This document shows, piece by piece, positions 32,061 to 43,700 of a stretch of 64,000 nucleotides of DNA (position 1 is its first letter; each line of letters starts with the position of its first letter). Below the pieces are notes generated by a model, which worked only from the letters and a program-made list of their open reading frames with translations, was not told the DNA's origin and searched no databases. This DNA is from Peromyscus leucopus (lineage: Eukaryota > Chordata > Mammalia > Rodentia > Cricetidae), in contig NC_051072.1 of assembly GCF_004664715.2 (NCBI RefSeq), forward strand, positions 35,348,142 to 35,412,141. The letters are read 5' to 3'. Both the position numbers and the translations under genes were made by a program.

Positions 32061-33244
32061 CAGTTGTATCCCAGGGAGTAATATACTCTGTTTATTAATA
32101 CTAAAACAGGATTATCTAATCCTAAATTAGAGTAACGAAAGTGAGCTGAGTTCTTCAGATTACAGAGAACGAAATGAAAGCACGTTTATATAAATTGGGA
32201 AAACCACGCTCCAGCCAATGTGCTTGAGACAGGAAAGGGGAGAAGATCTTGCTCTAAAATCCCGAGTCTTGGGAGGGAATGGAAGCATAGGTGTGCTGTA
32301 TTATATTTCACATTTTAAATGAAATGAGAGAGATATGCCCAGGTGTTTTTGGAAACAACATCTCAGTGTGGGATGTGCAAGGAGCCTACGCCTTTCCCCC
32401 TAGACTGTGGCATGTGTAAACAAAACTTAGTGGGAAAGACATCCCTTAAGAAGTTCTGGATTCCCTTGATTTTCCTCCCACCTCTAGGAAGACGGAGGCC
32501 ATCCCTCCCAGGTTTAAGGCAGCCAGCTGGCCTCCCTGCTTGATGGGCACGTTCTAAGACTTGATGCTTATGGAACAAGGCCCTTGTTCCATAACACCGA
32601 GGTCTTTGCCTTCTGTGGTCTTTAGTTCCTGGCTTCACAATCTTGAGTTCGAAGGATCCGTTCTGCAGATGAAGGAAGTGCAGACACCCAAAGGCCTGGA
32701 GTGGAAGAGGTCATGCTCAAGTCTCGCCGCGTCACTGATCACTGATCGCTGCTAGCATCCTCCCTCTTTTCTGTCGGTACCAGGTTCTGACGCCATCTTT
32801 GATCGGCAACCATCTTGTCACCTGTCTTCACCAAATAACCCAAAATCGGGAATCTTACTGACAGAGGTTTAGAATAAACGAAAACTGTTTTTCCTCTTTA
32901 TGTTTCTACTTGATATTCCTCCGCTCATTATGTGATTAAAAATGAAATCATATCTTGGGATGCTTGTGGTTTGGCTGGCTGGCTGGGAAATGGTTTTCTG
33001 GCAGTCATTGATGATTTTTTTTTCCTCTTTCCATTTAAATAACATTTACTGGATTTGGTACTTGAAAGAAAAATGCCAAATTAAGACGTGGGAGAGAGAA
33101 TAAACAAACTGTGCATGTAGAAACTTTTTTTTTTTAATCTGTCAGTATTGGGCAAAGGAAAATTGTTTCAAACAGAAGTCGAATTTCTAGTACTTTCTAC
33201 AAGAGATGTGGCTTTCATGGTCTTTTGTTTTGTTTTTATAGCTA
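32061..33244. other. 1.2 kb unique sequence with a palindrome
   Basis: Apart from the inverted repeat at 32568-32594 nothing is recognised. Confidence 0.4.
32568..32594. repeat. Near-perfect palindrome
   Basis: Arms ttatggaacaagg (32568-32580) and ccttgttccataa (32582-32594) are exact reverse complements around a single C. Confidence 0.95.
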
Positions 33245-33368
33245 TTTGAGACAGGGTCTTGTATAGGATGGGTTAGCCTCAAACTTGCTATGGAACCTTG
33301 AACTCTTGATGTTCCTGGCTCCTCCTCGAAGTGCAGAGATGTAGGTATGCACGACCCCATCCACAGTT
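33245..33368 (-). repeat. Old B1/PB1-like SINE
   Basis: tgagacagggtcttgtatag, ggttagcctcaaacttgcta, cttgaactcttgatgttcct, ggctcctcctcgaagtgcag agatgtaggtatgc. Ancient 7SL-derived relic, antisense. Confidence 0.6.
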
Positions 33369-34710
33369 GATCTTCCTTTCTTTATTTTCCTCCGAGCTCT
33401 GATGCTTTTCAGAAACGTGCAGTGTTTTTCTAGGAACTAACTTTCTCCTTCCTTAAACCAGATGAGGACAGTCCTGCTGGTGAGTTTCATGACGAAAATG
33501 AAACAGACAAGGCCCCTTTTGCTTCAAACCTGTGGTCTGTCAGTTTCTCAGCCAGGGACCATGGCTTCTTGTCACCCTGAGGTAACTGCAGTGGTGGTGG
33601 TGGCGAGAGTGGGGGGTGGGGAGATGGGGGTGACTGACTGGGGGGGTGAGGGGGGCAGGGTGAGAGGGTAGGGAGACACTTAAAGCTTTTATGTATTCTA
33701 CTCTCTTCTAAAGAATATACAAGTTTTCAAACGCTTAAGCAGCCCTAACTAGAGGGTCTTGCCAAACATAACAGACCGAGTAGAAATCAACAAAGCCTTC
33801 CAAATACTGCATCTCACAGAAGAAGACGATGTTACAAGAGCAGTCCCCAATCCCTGCCTGCAGCCCAAGACGTGTGTTTCATCAGTTCAGCAGTTCACAT
33901 TTTCACAGGCCTAACACGGTGTTTTCTATCACAATCCTCAGCATCCAGAATGTGATACTTGGCTCTCACACACACAAGGGAGAGGAAGTGCCCTCCCCTG
34001 CGCAGAAGTCTAAACACAGAACAAGACCACAGCTTGTTTCCAGCCAGCCTCCTGTTGTGAGGCCTGGAGATTGTGCTATTTCCTCCAGCAAGGTGGGGAC
34101 CGGTGGTTGGGAGAATTACAAAAGGCCCGTGCCTCTTGCCCAGGACGCCTTTCACGAGGGTCTCAAGAGCAATCGGCATCAACTGGAGAGTCACTGACTT
34201 GACTGGTCAGAAGTCCAAGTCCTGTCACCTCGCTTTCTTGCAAAAGATTCCAGTGAATCTTTAACAATGCAGTTCTCGGAACTACTGTGAATTTACACTT
34301 TTGTTTCATTCAGTAGTTGCCTCTTAAGTGCCTATTGCTGGGCTTAACAGTTCTGAGGCAGAAACTCAATATCGTAGCTCTTAATGGCCCCAGGGGATTA
34401 GGGTCTCCAGCGCCTCTTCTTCCACCCAGCGGTTAAGTTCCATCTGTGGCGGCCTTGCGCGTGAGGTATAGGTGGATGCACTGGAGGAGGTGGCAGCTCC
34501 TGTCTGTGGAAGAGTGTTGCAGCCCGCACATGCAGTGCCCTTCAGAGATCAGAGAGAGGGCACTCGTTCTCTGGGACGCCTAGCTTGTATCTCACTCAGC
34601 ATGCTGACTCCTATGAATGGAGAGTGAGCCAGAGGGGGATCCCCCCCACACACACACACCTCCTGATGCTTAGACTCTATCTGGAAAGATAGGTGGGTAT
34701 TTATTTAGAG
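33369..34710. other. 1.3 kb unique sequence with a G-rich tract
   Basis: A G-rich stretch at 33591-33675 contains many runs of 3-7 G. The 122-codon plus ORF 33829-34197 and its antisense shadow have no recognised domain. Nothing else seen. Confidence 0.35.
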
Positions 34711-34903
34711 CAGTGGTTCTCAACCTGTGGGTTATGACCCTCGTGGGGGTCGCATATCAGATATTTACATCGTGATTCATAACAGCAGCAAAATTACGGT
34801 TAAATGAAGTAGCAATGAAATAATGTCATGGTTGGGGGGGGGTCATCACAGCACAAGGAACTGTATTAAAGGGTTGTAGTATTAGGAAGGCTGGGAACCA
34901 CTG
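34711..34903 (-). mobile_element. URR1-like hAT transposon with perfect 8-bp duplication
   Basis: cagtggttctcaacctgtgg at one end and ctgggaaccactg at the other, with gtcgcatatcagatatttac, cataacagcagcaaaattac and gtagcaatgaaataatgtca between. ATTTAGAG occurs at 34703-34710 and 34904-34911. The 8-bp duplication is the hAT signature. Confidence 0.95.
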
Positions 34904-34911
34904 ATTTAGAG

Positions 34912-35152
34912 GATGGGGGTTACCAGAACAGTCTAGGATGAGGGGACTGCAGAGCTAAGGCAAAGATATACAGCCCAGCCCAGTGCATTCTGGAAACAAT
35001 ACGCGACTGAACTTGGTGAAAGTATGGGACACGACTCTATATTTTGAACTTAGAAGCTAAGTCTTCATCTTGAAGGTTATTGGATAATACAGAGGGTGGC
35101 TGGAAACACAAGCAACAATGTCTCGTGAACGAGATGGCCACATTACTCATTG
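34912..35152. other. Unique sequence
   Basis: Nothing recognised. Confidence 0.3.
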
Positions 35153-35452
35153 CCATGATTTGAATGCTGGTGCCCCTCTAACATTCGTATGCTGGAACTT
35201 AACACATGGGATGGCTGTACTCAAAGAAAGACTCTTGGGGGGTCTTGAACATGAATCTTGAGAGAACTGTCTCCTGCATCCATGAGTCCTGCAGGTAAGT
35301 ATACAGCATTCCTCCCCTGGAGAGGACACAGCAACGGAGCACCGCTTTAGAAGCAGAGCGTGGCCTTCATCTTGGAGATCAACCCATTTCTATCATTTAA
35401 AAGTACCCAGTCTCGTCTCTTTTGATATAGGAGCATGAACAGACTAAGACAT
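35153..35452 (+). mobile_element. Old MaLR LTR (MLT1/MST-like)
   Basis: gccatgatttgaatgctggt gcccctctaacattcgtatg ctggaacttaacac at the start, tttaaaagtacccagtctcg near the end, and gagcatgaacagactaagaca at the end. Typical of diverged MaLR LTRs. Confidence 0.6.
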
Positions 35453-35617
35453 CCATCTTCAAGGCAGTGTCAACATGGACTGCACACTGAGGATAAACAG
35501 TCCTGTTGCTAGAACATACAGGTTTGAACCTTCAGCAAGCCCCAAGGTCAGAGAGGTAAAGATAGAAGCAAAGGAGAATCAACAGAACGGGCAACTGACT
35601 TGATTCTAGGAGACGAT

Positions 35618-35660
35618 CGGGGGTGGGGGGGTGGGGGGTGGGGGTGGGTGGGGGGGTGCC
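35618..35660. repeat. G-rich (GGGGT)n-like tract
   Basis: ggggtggggggg repeats at the 5' edge of the L1 fragment, probably its G-rich 3'-UTR tract. Confidence 0.85.
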
Positions 35661-36012
35661 CAGGATGAATGGTGAAGGAAGGGGGAAGAGTAACTTAGTG
35701 AGGGGCCCCTAGCAGTGGGATCAGGACCTGTCCCTGGCTCATGAGCTGGCTTTTGGGAACTTATTCCCCAGGCTGGGATGCCTTGCCCAGCCTTGATGCA
35801 GGGGGAGGAGCTTAGTCCTGCCTCAACTCCGATTTGTAATGCTTTGTTGACTCCCGTGGGAGGCCTGCCCCTTTTTGAAGAGAGAAGCGGATGGGGAGGG
35901 GTAGACGAGAGGTAGGAGGAGGGAAGGAGAGGAGAAGAGGGAGGGGAAGCTGTGGTTGGTGTGTAAAATAACTGAAAAAAATTTAATAAAATAATAAATA
36001 AAATCAAATACG
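35660..36012 (+). mobile_element. L1 3' untranslated region, 5'-truncated
   Basis: aacttagtgaggggccccta, tcaggacctgtccctggctc atgagctggcttttggga, gccttgatgcagggggagga, ttgttgactcccgtgggagg, then ggtgtgtaaaataactg and an aataaa-rich end. Classic rodent L1 terminus. The 133-codon antisense ORF is a shadow. Confidence 0.85.
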
Positions 36013-36563
36013 TCTAAAAAAGAAAAAAAGGAAAAGGATTCTGTGTGCTCACTGGCTAATGGTTACCATCTATTTTGGAACTGTTCTAGAGGCAGGGAGG
36101 GGCAGGCAAGGGACAGGGAGGTGGTCAGGCCCAGTTTAATGGTGTGGCAGACTCAAGAACTTCTACCCAGATCAAACCCCAAATTTAAGCCACCTGCTTT
36201 AACACTGTATGGAGAAACACATCCTTTCAACTCTACATACCTATTCCTGTCTGGAGAAACTGGGTTCTGCTGTAAACACAGAGGGTGGAGAGCTTGACCT
36301 ACCAATGCATCCCACCGAAAGAAAACCACTAAAGCATGCACTCTGACATGTCAATACAGTCTACTCACCCGACAAAATGGGGATCCTGTACTTCCGTGTA
36401 GACTGAAATCCTGCTGTTCAGCTGCAGAGCAGGCACACTCGCCCACGGAAAAGGGGCCCTGACTCGAGTTCTTATTGACCAAAATGTAGATGTGTCTCCT
36501 ATGAAAAGCATTTTAGATTTATATGCATACACAGATTGGACATATATATTGATGTGCATATAT
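36013..36563. other. Unique sequence
   Basis: Nothing recognised. Confidence 0.35.
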
Positions 36564-36576
36564 AAAATTACTGTTA

Positions 36577-36723
36577 GCCGGGCGGTGGTGGCGCACGCCT
36601 TTAATCTCAGCACTCGGGAGGCAGAGCCAGGCGGATCTCTGTGAGTTCGAGGCCAGCCTGGGCTACCAAGTGAGTTCCAGGAAAGGCGCAAAGCTACACA
36701 GAGAAACCCAGTCTCGAAAAACC
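36577..36723 (+). repeat. Young B1 SINE with 12-bp target duplication
   Basis: Starts gccgggcggtggtggcgcac and ends gagaaacccagtctcgaaaa. AAAATTACTGTT occurs at 36564-36575 and 36724-36735. Confidence 0.97.
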
Positions 36724-36781
36724 AAAATTACTGTTTATATATGAGGTATATGTGCATATGTAATATATATATATGTATTAT

Positions 36782-37264
36782 TGTAGCATGAATCTTAAAG
36801 ATATTTATTAATAAAATCAAACCTGAGGCCAGGTATTGGGGTGAATGCTGGAAGATCAGAGAAGCAGAAAAAGCCACAGCCACCTCACCTCGCCAGTTAC
36901 TTAGCTGATCTTGTTTCCTCAGACTGGAAGCCTCTGAGTCCTTATCCAAATGAATCTCAGCTGAACTGCTTCTCGAGAGCCTGAATGCTTAACCAGTTCT
37001 AGTTCCTGGTCCTCACGCTTTAAATACCTTTCTGCTTTCTGCTATCACTTCCTGGGATTAACGGCGTGTGTCACCATGCCTGGCTGTTTCCAATGTGGCC
37101 TTGAACTCACAGAGATCCAGAGGGATTTCTGCCTCTGGAATGCTAGGATTCAAGGTGTGTGTGCCACCATTTTCTAGCCTCTGTATCTAATGGCTGTTCT
37201 GTTCTCTGACCCCAGATAAGCTTATTAGGGTGCACAATAATTTGGGGAACATAATACCACCACA
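36782..37264 (-). mobile_element. Solo LTR, same family as 30628-31113
   Basis: The minus strand starts tgtggtggtattatgttcc, shares cagaacagccattagataca, the two tandem B1-like segments (about 37051-37170) and ctgatcttccagcattcacc, and ends gattcatgctaca at 36782. It lacks any tRNA sequence. It therefore serves as control for where the LTR of the 30.6-kb element ends. Target duplication is not clear (tattat against tatttt). Confidence 0.8.
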
Positions 37265-37439
37265 TATTTTATTATCTTTTAACTGAAAACTAAAAAGATA
37301 AATTTTTCCACAGCAGCTTGGGAGCAGGAGATATATATGTGTGCATATGTGGGTGTGTTTACTTTCTTAGTTTTCAGTTTTTTTGGATGACCCATTGTGG
37401 AGACTTTTAAACCAGTATGAAAGTAAAAGAGACAGCACA
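37265..37439. other. Unique AT-rich spacer
   Basis: Nothing recognised. Confidence 0.3.
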
Positions 37440-37998
37440 CTGCATCTATCCATGTGTCTATTAGCCAATGGTCTGCATTTATCCATGTATCTATTAACCA
37501 ATGGTCTGCATCTATCCATGTATCTATTAACCAATGGTCTGCATCTATCCATGTGTCTATAAGCCAATAGTCTGCATCTATCCATGTATCTATAAGCCAA
37601 TGGTCTGCATCTGTCCATGTATCTATTAGCCAATGGTCTGACTCTATCCATGTATCTATTAACCAATGTTCTGTATCTATCCGTGTGTCTATTAGCCAAT
37701 GGTCTGCATATACCCATGTGTCTATTAGTCAATGGTCTGCATATACCCATGTATCTACTAGCCAATGGTCTGCATCTATCCATGTATCTATTAACCAATG
37801 GTCTGCATCTATCCATGTGTCTATTAGCCAATGGTCTGCGTTTATCCATGTGTCTCTTAGCCAATGGTCTGCATCCATCCATGTGTCTATTAGCCAATGG
37901 TCTGCATCTATCCATGTATCTATTAACCAATGGTCTGCATCTATCCATGTGTCTATAAGCCAATGGTCTGCATCTATCCATGTATCTATTAGCCAACA
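37440..37998. repeat. 33-bp minisatellite, about 17 units
   Basis: Units of the type ctgcatctatccatgtgtct attagccaatggt repeat head to tail with few substitutions and no length change. Two unit variants differ at 'tctattaacc' and 'tctattagcc' and alternate in part. Because 33 is a multiple of three, several frames stay open on both strands (209 codons on the minus strand, 113 and 105 on the plus). Confidence 0.98.
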
Positions 37999-39542
37999 GT
38001 AATTAAGTCCTAGACAAACTGTTTCTTCTACCAGAATCCTCTAAATATATTCCCCTTTGTCTCTCTGATTATTTCAGAGTAAATTTATTGGAACACATAC
38101 ACATGTGGAGAAGAACCTTTTTATTTTGGAATAGCTGTAGATTCAAAGAACTCTTGGGAAAATAATGCAGAATTTCAGACATCCAGACAACACCTCCCTG
38201 CTTCACACTCCCTCCCCTGACTATTAATATTAATAGGCTGTGTTTGTGGCAACGAATGAACCCAAACTGATATTCAGCTAAAGTTTAACTAAGTCCATTA
38301 CACCAGATTCCCACTTCCTCAGCCAACCGGGGCTGTATTTCATTCTTCATTTTAAAGTCCTTATGGGCTTAGCAATAATATGCCCCATTTCAGCCACTGT
38401 CTTTGTAAGCTTTTCCAGTCTGAAACGCCTTTATCAGATCAAGTGTTCATGTTATACCCACCCTCCCCACTCCTCCTCACCCATCCTCTCTCCTTTGCTC
38501 AAACTTGGGGAAAGAATGTCACAGCATCTGTCCACAGCAGCTTGGGAGCAGGATACTTGCCACCCTAACAAGCAGTTTGGGCACTCTGGATTCTCTTTAA
38601 AATGCCACTTTGGAACCAATGCCAGGACAAATGACCAAGTGTAATTTGGGGCAATCTGTAAAGCAGAGAATTCAGAAAAGGCCCATACATCTTTGTAACG
38701 GCCTTCGTGAATCTCCTGCATTGACAGAATGAGACAAAACTGATGACTTCCAGGCCGTGGGGTTAATTTCCACCCCGGCTGTACGTTATGCCAGGGCTCT
38801 GTGACTTGGCAGCTCAGTGGAGGCTAGAGTTTGCTCATCTGTAGTGTCGGTCAGTGGACCTTTGTACACCAAGAGGCCACCTCACAGGTGCCACGAGTTC
38901 TCTGTCACGGGAAGTCAGCTCCCCAGACCCATTTCTTCACACTCCTCGGAGTTCTCTGCCTGTTTCTGATGCAATCCCTGCTTCCAGCCGGCCAGCCGAA
39001 CAGCTCTAAGTGCACCAGGGCCTGCCTGGCTGGAAGCCAACATGGCGTCATTGCCCATTAATAGAAGTTGATGGAGCTCAGAAAAATGCTTTAGGTCTGG
39101 CAACAGTCCACTTCCTCCCATACTTTGTCTGCCTAAGGCAAATATATGGAAAAATCAATTTAGACGTGCTTATTTTTTTTAAACCAGTTTGTGCTAATTT
39201 GGGCATTGATTTTTCTAGCTACTCTTGGCTTTAAAAATATTTTGTGACTAATCTTGTTTTTTTTTTTTTCTCCCAATTTATATAGCTTCTGTAGACACTG
39301 CTTCTTTCCCAAAATGATTTGAGGTGATGCATTGCAAAATAACATGTCTTATTAGCATCTAAGCTTTTTGCTGCCTGGTGGGGGTAGGGGAATGTGGGCA
39401 GCCTCCAACAGCACAGGACACAAAGGGAATCCACTGAGTTGGGGCCTACTGTGACTTTCATCTGAGGGGGTTAGGGAAAAAGACACTCACATACTCTCTT
39501 GATGGTTTCCTTCAGACCTTTTCTTTATTCTTTTGTGTGCTC
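37999..39542. other. 1.5 kb unique sequence
   Basis: No repeat recognised. The part around 39040-39240 (cattaatagaagttgatgga, ggcaaatatatggaaaaatc) could be conserved non-coding sequence, unproven. Confidence 0.3.
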
Positions 39543-39556
39543 TATTCTCTGTTCTT

Positions 39557-39739
39557 TTTTTTTTTTTTTTTTTTTTTTTGTTTTTTGTTTTTTGTTTTTC
39601 GAGACAGGGTTTCTCTGTGTAGCTTTGCACCTTTCCTGGAGCTCACTTGGTAGCCCAGGCTGGCCTCGAACTCACAGAGATTCGCCTGGCTCTGCCTCCC
39701 GAGTGCTGGGATTAAAGGTGTGCACCACCACCGCCCGGC
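39557..39739 (-). repeat. Young B1 SINE with 14-bp target duplication
   Basis: Long poly-T with gtttttt interruptions, then cgagacagggtttctctgtg to ccaccaccgcccggc. TATTCTCTGTTCTT lies at 39543-39556 and 39740-39753. Confidence 0.97.
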
Positions 39740-39783
39740 TATTCTCTGTTCTTATCTCTATCCAGAAATGTCCCTTCTGTCTC

Positions 39784-39955
39784 TCTTGGTGTTTTCCTTC
39801 TAACTCTCCTAATATTTTCCTCCTAATTCTCTCATTCTTGATGTTTTCCTTTTCCTCCTAACTCTATCTTTAGTCTTGATATTTTCCTTCTAACTCTCTA
39901 GTTCTAAATATTTTCCTTCTAACTCATTTTTAACTCTATCTTTACTCTTTCCCTT
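39784..39955. repeat. Imperfect ~30-bp pyrimidine-rich tandem repeat
   Basis: About five diverged units built on atattttccttctaactctc. Often such tracts are parts of ERV internal regions, but no flank confirms this. Confidence 0.7.
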
Positions 39956-41631
39956 ACAGCTTATATGTCCTAGCAAAATCTTTCAGGCAATATAAAAGTT
40001 ACAATGTGGTTACATTCTGTTTTTCAAGTGAACGATCACAATGAATACAGGTAAAAACCAGCATGTTTTCCATATCCCTTAACATGACCAAACATTTTAC
40101 ATATTACAGGTGCAAAACAAATTATCCCAAGAACCCACATACATTTCTACACAAACAACTTGTTATAGATTAACAGAGTGTAAACAAGATATTCTTTAAT
40201 GGCAGGCTGTGTTTTGCAGTTACAAAGAAAGGACCAATCATTTATTGCTTATCTCAAAAGGTGATCTTCTAAGAAATCTTAAAAGAATCACAAATCTAAA
40301 CATTTATATATGAAAAAGAATCAGTCAGCTCTACTTTATATCTTTAGGGTACATACCCACTCATCAATAGCTTTTTTATATCAGGAGAGTGAGGGCAAAA
40401 ATGTGTATTAGGAATTAATCCTCACCTTTAATCATTAACCAATCCTAGCAAGAAAGGCACATCAGCCAATGATAACTGGGCTGCTTTGTTCTTGGTCCCT
40501 GACCTTAAAGAGTTCCTCACTCAGCTACGTGCCTTTCTAAAACTTTAGATTGTCTTCTTGGGTTGTTCACCTCAAAGCTATCTGACAAAAATATCTCAGT
40601 CCAACTTTAAGTTATTTTCAAAGCTTTGTTTCAGCTGTGGTGCACTCTGAAACCTGTGAACACATCTCCCAACATTAAGAGTAAAAGGATTTTAAACTAG
40701 GAAGTTACTAGAACTCAATTGTTTTTCTTAGTTATTAACCCCTAAGCCACAGTCTACGTGGCTTCTTAAAGAAACTCCTATGTTCTAGCTGTGTGACACT
40801 TCCTCATTTTATTTTTTTTATCATCAAAACTCTATCAAAACTAATATTATCAGTATCAATTAGACAGTACAGCTTAAGAAGAAATCATCTTCATCGTAAT
40901 CCACAGGTAAAAACACCCAGTAGAACAGGATGTTTCCCTGAGATAAACACACTATATTACAGGCAGTGGTGATCTCCCCACACCCATTCACACCATGCCA
41001 GATACCAGAGAAAGACGGCAGCGGCAAGCATGTAAAGGCACAGCAGAAGGAAAAGACATTCTGGAGTCTGTGGTCTCAGCCTGGCCTATCTGAGATTCAC
41101 CCATCAGGGATTCACCTCCTGGTGGGCTGACACCCTGAAGTCAACTGCCATCTGCTGCTCCTCTGACATGGCCACCGGCATATGCTATTTGTGTTTTCCC
41201 TCAAAATGTTCTCTACTAATGTAATATAGTTGATAGATTATGGGTTTGCTTATCTACCATACCATTAATAGTCCCCTTTATTCTGTAAAGATATGGACAG
41301 AGTACATGGTGTCACAGCACACAAGTAAGACAACCAGCAAATGGGAGACATGAAAGGAAACACTGGTTGGTAACATGGAATGGAGCTGTAAAATAGGACT
41401 TTACAAGGATTCACGGCATGAAATCCTACATACATGCACTCAGTGGGTTGCACATTAACAAACAGGTCTTAGAAAAGCCAGGAAGAAAGAGGAGAGAAGA
41501 CCACCTGGGCAAAACACAGTGGCAATGCTCTAAAATGTAGCTGCATTTTCCAGATGACTGAATCAGAAGACATTGCAAGCGATGGGTAGTGAACATATTC
41601 GATAATACTCTCCTTAGAGACTGTTGTGAGC
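39956..41631. other. 1.6 kb AT-rich sequence of unknown origin
   Basis: Long AT-rich stretch with no ORF of note, no SINE and no LTR I recognise. Near 40980-41170 it becomes more GC-rich. It may be a piece of an unclassified retroelement or unique DNA. Confidence 0.3.
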
Positions 41632-41965
41632 TAACTATACCCTGCTCCAAATTCACAAGTTGAAGTCCTAACCCCTTAGTACCTCAAAATGTGGTTTTCA
41701 GATTAAGGGTCCTCAAGGAGTAATTAAGAGAAAATGATGGCTAAACTTAGCCCCTAATCCAATAGGATTCGTGTCCATCCAGGAAGAGACTAGGGTATAG
41801 ACAGACACAGAAGCAGAACTCTGCTGAAGCCAGAGAGAGAGAGGCCTCAAAGGACACCAGCTCTGCTGGCACCACCCCCCACCCCCATGCCCACCCCCAC
41901 CCAGACATGGACTTTCAGCCCGCAGGAAGCTGATGAAACAGTTCTGTGTTTAAGACAATTACTGT
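41632..41965 (+). mobile_element. MLT1 MaLR LTR
   Basis: caagttgaagtcctaacccc, ttagtacctcaaaatgtgg, agcccctaatccaataggat tcgtgtcc, acagacacagaagcag, ctgtgtttaagaca. Clear MLT1 order on the plus strand. A CCCCCACCC run at about 41873-41902 has expanded within it. Confidence 0.8.
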
Positions 41966-42662
41966 TCCCTTCCAGAACCTTTGTTATGACAACTCTCTCA
42001 AACCCACAGAGACACAAACACGTTTCTTAAGGCACGTCTCTAATGACATCCCTCTCTGCTGGCTGATGACACAGCCCTAGGCTAACTAGAGTCCTCCTTC
42101 CCTGCTCCCAGGCCTGGCCCCACACCCTCCCTTGTTCGGGAGCTCAGGTGTCTTTGGCGTTGGAAACTGGAACTTGCTACATTGACCCACGGTTAATCAG
42201 CCTGAAGACAGAGGGCCCCGTCCTGGCAGGCTTAGCATGTTCACAGGTTGGTTTTGGTTTTGGTTTTTCCTGCCTAGAACAGAGGGAACTCAACCTTAGA
42301 CAGACAACTTGACCTTTCTCCCCAGCAGAAGTTAGCTTACGTAAGCCTGTCAGTCAGTGGCCATATTTTCCCGGAAGAAGACAATTTGAATCTGTAAGAG
42401 GAGAAAGTCAGAGGGGATCTTCACATCCCTCCAGGTTCTTCGTTCATTCAGCCAAACAGTTGGGAGGCCGCTGACTGTTCCAAGCACTCATTCTGCTGAA
42501 TTCCATCCACATTCCTGCTTTCTGGGCCACTTAATTATTTCCCCTTCCACTGATTCCACCGCCAATGCCCCCACCTACCTTAGCCTTATCCACAGAATAC
42601 AGATTTTTGTCACTTACAACCAGATTAGCACACTGCATTTCCTGTTTCCCCTCCCTCCAATT
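41966..42662. other. Unique sequence
   Basis: A ttggttttggttttggtttt run near 42247; possibly an MIR/L2 trace near 42450-42520. Nothing firm. Confidence 0.35.
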
Positions 42663-43034
42663 CAGTGGTTCTCAACCTTCCTAACGCTGGGACCCTTTAA
42701 CACAGTTCCTCACGTTGTGCTGACCCCCAACCGTAAAATTATTTTTGTTGGCCGGGCGGTGGTGGCGCACGCCTTTAATCCCAGCACTCTGGAGGCAGAG
42801 CCAGGTGGATCTTTGTGAGTTCGAGGCCAGCCTGGGCTACAGAGCGAGAACCAGGAAAGGCACAAAGCTACACAGAGAAACCCTGTCCCCACCCCCCCAA
42901 AAAAAAACCAAAAAAAAAAAAAATTGTTACTACTTCATAACCGTAACTTTGCTACTGTTATTAATCATAATGTAAATATTTGTGTTTTCCAATGGTCTTA
43001 GGGAAGCCTTGTAAAAGGGGATTAAGAACCACTG
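42663..43034 (+). mobile_element. URR1-like hAT transposon split by a B1
   Basis: cagtggttctcaaccttcct to ccgtaaaattatttttgttg (42750), then after the B1 ttactacttcataaccgtaa to attaagaaccactg (43034). Terminal inverted repeats are preserved. Confidence 0.9.
42751..42923 (+). repeat. Young B1 SINE inside URR1
   Basis: gccgggcggtggtggcgcac to cacagagaaaccctgtcccc plus an A/C-rich tail. Younger than the transposon it splits. Confidence 0.95.
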
Positions 43035-43561
43035 CTCTAGTCATCCCGAGGCACTGGCAGGCCCCTTGATCTAAGGTTCTCTCAGAATAACAAATGGAAA
43101 GTCAAGGATTAATCATGCTCCTTTCTAAGCTTTTTCTACAGAAAAACAGCCAATGGCCAGATATGAACGCTGAGCAGCCCAACACAATTCTCTGTTCAGC
43201 TTGTCAAAGTCAGTCTTTCCAGGAAACGTCTAAGCGGGTCCTCCCCTAGGGGAGGGCGTGGACCCAGCCTTGTCTTTCACAAACTACCAGTTAACTGTTT
43301 CAAAGAGTAAGAAAAGTAAAATTAAATAAACAGGTAAAAGTTAGGAAACTTAAAAGTCATTTTATTTCCTCAACTAAGTTTTCTGTCTTTCCTTGTACAG
43401 GTGAGATTGCAAAACCAAATTTAAATATACCAACCATCTATTTCATTTCCCTTGTCCAGAAAACCTTCCCTACGCTTTTTCCCTTTATTAGAAATGGGAC
43501 CATTTTGAACTTTGCTACTGTTAAAACCATTTGGTACCTATTTTGATAATTTTGACACTTT
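43035..43561. other. Unique sequence
   Basis: Nothing recognised. Confidence 0.35.
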
Positions 43562-43700
43562 TATTGAGACAGGGTTCCTCTATGTAGCCCTGGCTGCCCT
43601 GGAACTCACTCTGTTGACCAGGCTGGCCTCCAACTGAGAGATCCTCCTGTCTCTGCCTCCCACGTGCTGGGATTAAAAGCATGTGCCACCACCTCTTGAC
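43562..43700 (-). repeat. Older B1 SINE
   Basis: tgagacagggttcctctatg to tgggattaaaagcatgtgcc accacctc. Diverged antisense B1. Confidence 0.85.

Noticed and set aside
33829..34197. Overlapping 122-codon plus and 99-codon minus ORFs
   Set aside because: Open on both strands, no domain, no exon signals.
35606..36007. 133-codon minus-strand proline/serine-rich ORF
   Set aside because: Shadow of the purine-rich L1 3' UTR on the plus strand.
36782..37264. Unprocessed LTR end with a 4-bp duplication (tatt)
   Set aside because: The matching flanks are AT-only and too short to tell from chance.
37440..37998. CRISPR-like array
   Set aside because: Units repeat head to tail without spacers; this is a minisatellite, and the genome is mammalian.
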